DNA of 9,303 nucleotides from Propionibacteriaceae bacterium (lineage in GTDB: Bacteria; Actinomycetota; Actinomycetes; Propionibacteriales; Propionibacteriaceae): the NCBI GenBank assembly GCA_027346035.1, contig DAIESZ010000064.1, positions 1-9,303 on the forward strand, written 5' to 3'. The notes under the pieces are model-generated. The model was not told the origin of the DNA. It was given only the letters and a program-made list of their open reading frames with translations, and made no database searches. This document shows positions 6,617 to 9,303 of this stretch, piece after piece. The translations under genes and the position numbers were made by a program. Numbering within the stretch: the first letter of the stretch is position 1; every line of letters begins with the position of its first letter.

Positions 6617-6845
6617 TCAGGGGCCGGTGTCGCGCAGGGCCTGAATCGCTGAGGACCGCGCGGTCATCGGACCAGGCTGCCGTCCTAGGGCTGCCCGGGG
6701 CTGCCGAGAGCATGTTCCAGCGTCGGCCGAACTTCTGTAGGGACCAACGGCCCTGTCCGACCTGATCGAGGAACGCTTGGCTGAGGTGTCGTATGGCACG
6801 GGGGAGCCACGTCGGGTGACGCCCTCGACGAGAGAGGAGCGACCC
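6617..6845. other. Noncoding gap before the secreted protein gene
   Basis: Beyond the hairpin after the DsbA-family gene I see no credible gene here; the open frames are short or are shadows of neighbours. The end holds a strong ribosome site (GAGAGGAG, about 6830-6840) for the ATG at 6846. GGAAC at 6770-6774, followed 15 bases later by CGTA, resembles an ECF sigma factor promoter, but the match is weak. Confidence 0.4.
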
Positions 6846-7499
6846 ATGAGACGACACCTTGCCGCACTTGCGGTGACGCCGCTGGCCATGATGGCCTTCG
6901 CGGGCCCCGCAGCAGCCCAGTCGCACGCCGGGTCACCGGTGACGCACCTGAACGAGCGCAGCAGGTCCGCGGAAGCCCAATGGACGTCAGAGTCCGGAGG
7001 CCTCGTCACGGAGTCGGGCGTGATGGTGTACCGGACCTCCGCGGGGACCGAGCTGCACCTGTGGAGGGCGACCTACGGCCCCGACGGCCCGTCCGGGGTG
7101 GTCGTGACCTCCGCCGACGCCGACAGCGGCTTCACGTTCACGATCTCCAGGCAGCTGACCACCGCGACCGTCACCGCCACGGACCTGCCCGTCCTCACCT
7201 GCACCTTGGACGAGTACGGCGAGCCGATCGGCGAATGCACGACCTCGACCGTCGACGTCACGCTGACCTGGACCGGCGAGGGCAAGATCACCCGCGGCAG
7301 CTATACGGAGCACCAGAAGGGCGACGGCTACAGCCTCAACGTCCACGCCACGTGGACGAGCCGGGCCGCCAGTGTCGCAGGCAGCGTGACCGGATTCGAC
7401 CTCAGTGCCGCCAACCTCAGCTATGCGTCGCTGAGCCAGAACAAGCAGGTCAAGACCGGGCGTTGTTTCGGCGATGCCTGTCAGTACATGGTCAAGTGA
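6846..7499 (+). CDS. Secreted protein of unknown family
   Basis: A 217-residue protein I do not recognise. It has a clear Sec signal peptide: basic MRRH, a hydrophobic core, and likely cleavage after AAA at residue 24 (GPAAAQS). No lipobox Cys is present, so it is probably released or held in the cell wall. The mature part is rich in Thr, Ser and Val, with alternating polar and apolar residues (TATVTATDLPVLT, VDVTLTWTG), suggesting a mostly beta fold. Four cysteines fall in two close pairs, C119/C131 and C207/C212 (RCFGDACQ near the C-terminus), fitting two disulfides outside the cell. The ATG at 6846 has an excellent ribosome site; an in-frame frame extends upstream but lacks a signal-compatible start. 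It stands alone between two hairpins, suggesting a single-gene transcript. No catalytic motif is visible. Confidence 0.85.
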   Translation: MRRHLAALAVTPLAMMAFAGPAAAQSHAGSPVTHLNERSRSAEAQWTSESGGLVTESGVMVYRTSAGTELHLWRATYGPDGPSGVVVTSADADSGFTFTISRQLTTATVTATDLPVLTCTLDEYGEPIGECTTSTVDVTLTWTGEGKITRGSYTEHQKGDGYSLNVHATWTSRAASVAGSVTGFDLSAANLSYASLSQNKQVKTGRCFGDACQYMVK

Positions 7500-7505
7500 G
7501 CCAGT

Positions 7506-7545
7506 CGGCGCCACCGGCCCATGGGGCATGCGGCCGGTGGCGCCG
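7506..7545 (+). terminator. Very strong hairpin terminator after the secreted protein gene
   Basis: GGCGCCACCGGCC (7507-7519) and GGCCGGTGGCGCC (7532-7544) are perfect 13-bp arms. C7506-G7545 adds a pair outside. Inside, CATG/CATG adds four pairs across a single bulged C (7531), closing on a GGG loop. It starts seven bases after the stop codon. There is no T-run, but the stability and placement favour an intrinsic terminator. Confidence 0.8.
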
Positions 7546-7644
7546 TCGACGTCGAGAGGACGGGACCTTGGCCTCTGGGCGAGACCACCGACGGGCAGGA
7601 CAGTACGGCTGAGCACATCACCGGTGTCCCGTAGGGAGGGGAAG

Positions 7645-7965
7645 ATGAGCACACAGCCACCGCTCCCGCCCGGAGATCCGCAGGAGCCGCTCGAGCCGAA
7701 GCCGGCGAGGTGCGAGCGGGCCGACCCGTCCGAGCGGCCAGATGCGCAGATCGGCCGCGGCGTGTTCCGCAGGCGGTTCCTCGAGCTGCAGCTGGTCTTC
7801 CTCGTCTTCATCCTCATCGCGAGCATCCCGGAGCCGCCGTCGCCCTACAGCCGTCTGAGCGCGCCGGTCCAGGTGGTCATGATCGTCATCCTCTGGATCC
7901 TTAGTGATGCCGCTGCGCTCGTCGTCCGGACGGCGCAGGTGCTGCGCCGTCGCGCCGACCGCTGA
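7645..7965 (+). CDS. Small two-helix membrane protein, hypothetical
   Basis: A 106-residue protein of no family I recognise. Residues 1-35 are a Pro-, Glu- and Arg-rich, presumably cytoplasmic segment (STQPPLPPGDPQEPLEP). A basic FRRRF leads into a first membrane helix (LELQLVFLVFILIASI), a short Pro-rich turn (PEPPSPYSRL) follows, then a second helix (VQVVMIVILWILSDAAALVV) and a basic tail (RRRADR). The basic flanks predict both ends inside the cell. The ATG at 7645 is chosen because AGGGAGGGG lies just upstream; the frame stays open further upstream through a hairpin, but without a good start. It is 45 bp ahead of comB on the same strand. Function is unknown. Confidence 0.75.
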   Translation: MSTQPPLPPGDPQEPLEPKPARCERADPSERPDAQIGRGVFRRRFLELQLVFLVFILIASIPEPPSPYSRLSAPVQVVMIVILWILSDAAALVVRTAQVLRRRADR

Positions 7966-7998
7966 GGACCCGCGGTTTCGGTGCGCGGCCGGGCGGCA

Positions 7999-8004
7999 TA
8001 CGGT
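7999..8004 (+). promoter_or_regulatory. -10-like element for leaderless comB transcript
   Basis: TACGGT fits TANNNT and ends six bases before GTG 8011, so RNA would begin at the start codon. No ribosome site is visible before that GTG, which agrees with a leaderless message. A -35 is not clear. Confidence 0.35.
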
Positions 8005-8010
8005 GTGCCG

Positions 8011-8799
8011 GTGCACGACGTCCACAGCCAGGACCGCCACCTCGTCCGCCTCGAGTGGGGACCCGTCGGCGCCCGCGAGCTGACCGCCCACGCTACCTCG
8101 CGCGGACCCGTGTATGCCGTGGTCGTCGACGTGCTGAGCTTCACCACCTGCGTCTCGGTCGGCATCGACAGGGGCATGCGGGTGCACCCCTTCGCCTGGG
8201 AGGACCGTTCGGCGGAGGCCTTCGCCGCCGAGCGCGGTGCGCTGCTGGCCAAGCCTCGCCGCGACGCCGGCCCGGGCGACGTCAGCCTCTCCCCCGCGTC
8301 GATCCGCTCGGTGGCACCCGGAGGTCGCACCGGCGGCATCGTGCTGCCTTCTCCGAATGGCTCCGCCATCAGCGCCCTGCTGCGCGACGCCGGCGCCACG
8401 GTCCTCACCGCCTCGCTGCGCAACGCCCGGGCCGTCGGCAACTGGCTCTCGGGGCGACTCGGCGACCGAGCTGCCGTCATTATCATCGCGGCCGGCGAGA
8501 AGTGGCCCGACGGGACCCTGCGACCGGCCGTCGAGGACCTCTGGGGTGCGGGCGCCGTCGTCGACGCCCTCGCCGGGTGGCTCGGCGACCGGCCGGGCAC
8601 CCTCAGCCCCGAGGCGGCGCTGGCACAGCAGGCCTACCAGCTCGTCGTCGGGCGGCTCGACCTCGAGCTCGCCGCCTGCTCGAGCGGCCGGGAGCTGCTC
8701 GCGGCCGGCTACGCCATCGACCTGGCGATCGCCGCGGAGCTCCACGACTCCGACGCGGTGCCGCTGCTGCGCGACGGCGCGTTCGTCCAGGCACGCTGA
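8011..8799 (+). CDS. comB: 2-phosphosulfolactate phosphatase (ComB) family protein
   Basis: About 262 residues, matching the ComB family. The characterised archaeal members remove phosphate from 2-phosphosulfolactate in coenzyme M synthesis, using Mg2+. Seen: VVVDVLSFTT (Asp40; the archaeal form is DVLRATT), VLPSPNGSA (111-119; family LxSxNG), ASLRNARAV, IIIAAGEKW (157-165), and DGTLRPAVEDLWGAGA (167-181). No other coenzyme M gene is in the window and actinobacteria are not generally known to make it, so the true substrate is uncertain. Start choice: GTG 8011 with a -10-like TACGGT six bases upstream, or GTG 7981 with GAGGA 12 bases upstream, which would add 10 residues of unlikely composition. 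The gene ends convergent with the FAD enzyme, with a large inverted repeat between. Confidence 0.85.
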   Translation: MHDVHSQDRHLVRLEWGPVGARELTAHATSRGPVYAVVVDVLSFTTCVSVGIDRGMRVHPFAWEDRSAEAFAAERGALLAKPRRDAGPGDVSLSPASIRSVAPGGRTGGIVLPSPNGSAISALLRDAGATVLTASLRNARAVGNWLSGRLGDRAAVIIIAAGEKWPDGTLRPAVEDLWGAGAVVDALAGWLGDRPGTLSPEAALAQQAYQLVVGRLDLELAACSSGRELLAAGYAIDLAIAAELHDSDAVPLLRDGAFVQAR

Positions 8800-8820
8800 G
8801 CCCTTTCGTCGCCCCCGGTG

Positions 8821-8892
8821 GCAACACACCCGGATACGCACCGTTCACGCCGGTTGCAGGCGGCTGGAGCAGTCGGTAGCCGGGTGTGTTGC
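8821..8892. repeat. 13-bp inverted repeat spanning 72 bp between convergent genes
   Basis: GCAACACACCCGG (8821-8833) and CCGGGTGTGTTGC (8880-8892) are perfect arms. After one A/G mismatch three further pairs (8835-8837 with 8876-8878) extend the stem. The 38-base interior can form a small CGCC/GGCG hairpin. It fills the gap between comB and the minus-strand oxidoreductase. It may act as a terminator in both directions or be a small dispersed palindromic element. Confidence 0.5.
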
Positions 8893-8923
8893 GGACGTGG
8901 CTTGGGCCCACCCCGCGCGCCGG

Positions 8924-9303
8924 TCAGTGGCCGAGCGCACTCCAGAACGTCGACGCCGCCCGTGACGGCCGACCCGTGCGCTGCTCGGAGCGGTCGGCCG
9001 AGCTCATGAGGGCGGTCACGGCATTGACCCCCAGCCACCGCAGCGGCTCCGGCTCCCAGGCCCGTGAGGTGCGGCCCGCCCAGGGCAGGCTCCCGAGGTC
9101 CTCGGGGTCATCGGCGCGGATCATGGCTGCCAGGGTGCGCCCGGCAAGGGCCGAGGTAGCCACCCCGTCGCCGACGTAGCCACCGGCGAAGGCGAGACCG
9201 GTCCGGGGGTCGTGGCGCACCGAGGGGAACCAGTCGCGTGGGACGCCGAGGTTGCCGCCCCACGCATGCGTGAATGTCACACCGTCGAGCACCGGGAACA
9301 GGT
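8924..9303 (-). CDS. FAD-dependent oxidoreductase (DAO family), C-terminal fragment at window edge
   Basis: The last 125 residues of a longer minus-strand gene whose start lies beyond 9303. The segment contains FTHAWGGNLGVPRDWFPSV, then LAFAGGYVGDGVATSALAG, the C-terminal FAD-contacting glycine-rich strand typical of D-amino acid oxidase/glycine oxidase-type enzymes such as PuuB/OrdL. The family oxidises amines or amino acids with release of hydrogen peroxide. The N-terminal dinucleotide-binding GxGxxG is not in view, so the substrate class cannot be assigned. A tail of about 65 residues follows the FAD motif and ends at TGA 8924-8926. It is convergent with comB. Confidence 0.88.
   Translation of the reverse strand, partial: LFPVLDGVTFTHAWGGNLGVPRDWFPSVRHDPRTGLAFAGGYVGDGVATSALAGRTLAAMIRADDPEDLGSLPWAGRTSRAWEPEPLRWLGVNAVTALMSSADRSEQRTGRPSRAASTFWSALGH

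Noticed and set aside
6713..6765. Short frame of 17 codons starting ATG in the gap before the secreted protein gene
   Set aside because: No ribosome site, no conserved feature, and such frames are expected by chance.
5871..6926. Minus-strand open frame of about 351 codons
   Set aside because: Antisense to the DsbA-like gene, whose CPYC and cis-Pro motifs are clear on the plus strand.
7618..8841. Minus-strand open frame of about 407 codons
   Set aside because: Antisense to the small membrane protein and comB; biased composition and no recognisable motif.
8907..8914. TGGGCCCA palindrome near the end of the FAD enzyme gene
   Set aside because: An eight-base GC-rich palindrome is common by chance at this composition and has no partner feature.

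Overview
The window is very GC-rich and tightly packed. Its cytochrome oxidase, secreted proteins, codon use and GTG starts point to an actinobacterium. A member of Micrococcales, perhaps the Intrasporangiaceae group, is my inference from protein flavour; no rRNA or marker gene confirms it. I see no mobile element, phage gene, CRISPR array or tRNA. It reads as ordinary chromosomal housekeeping and accessory DNA.

Layout from left to right. Positions 1-1162 (minus) hold the N-terminal two thirds of ctaD, subunit I of the aa3-type terminal oxidase, with a CRP/GlxR-like site upstream. Next comes a divergent pair: an Lrp/AsnC-type regulator (1283-1819, minus) and a PLP enzyme of the Cys/Met family (1908-3113, plus). 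The 88-bp gap between them carries a 10-bp inverted repeat and a 14-bp palindrome, so local control of sulfur amino acid breakdown or transsulfuration is the simplest model. A hairpin at 3125-3157 separates the PLP enzyme from a convergent membrane-anchored alpha/beta hydrolase (3180-4874, minus).

That hydrolase and an epoxide-hydrolase-type enzyme (4936-5763, plus) diverge from a short gap in which two -10-like hexamers on opposite strands share one TA step. On the plus strand follow a FrnE-like DsbA-family oxidoreductase with a cysteine-rich tail (5847-6572), a secreted protein of unknown family (6846-7499) closed by a very strong hairpin, a two-helix small membrane protein (7645-7965), and a 2-phosphosulfolactate phosphatase (ComB) family protein (8011-8799). 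The right edge holds the C-terminal end of a minus-strand FAD-dependent oxidoreductase (8924-9303). It converges on comB, with a 13-bp inverted repeat between the two genes.

Most genes have their own flanking signals and do not overlap, so the window looks like single-gene units plus two divergent pairs rather than one large operon. The least explained parts are the secreted protein, the small membrane protein, the real substrate of the ComB homologue, and the cysteine tail of the DsbA-like protein. I find no convincing multi-gene novel system.
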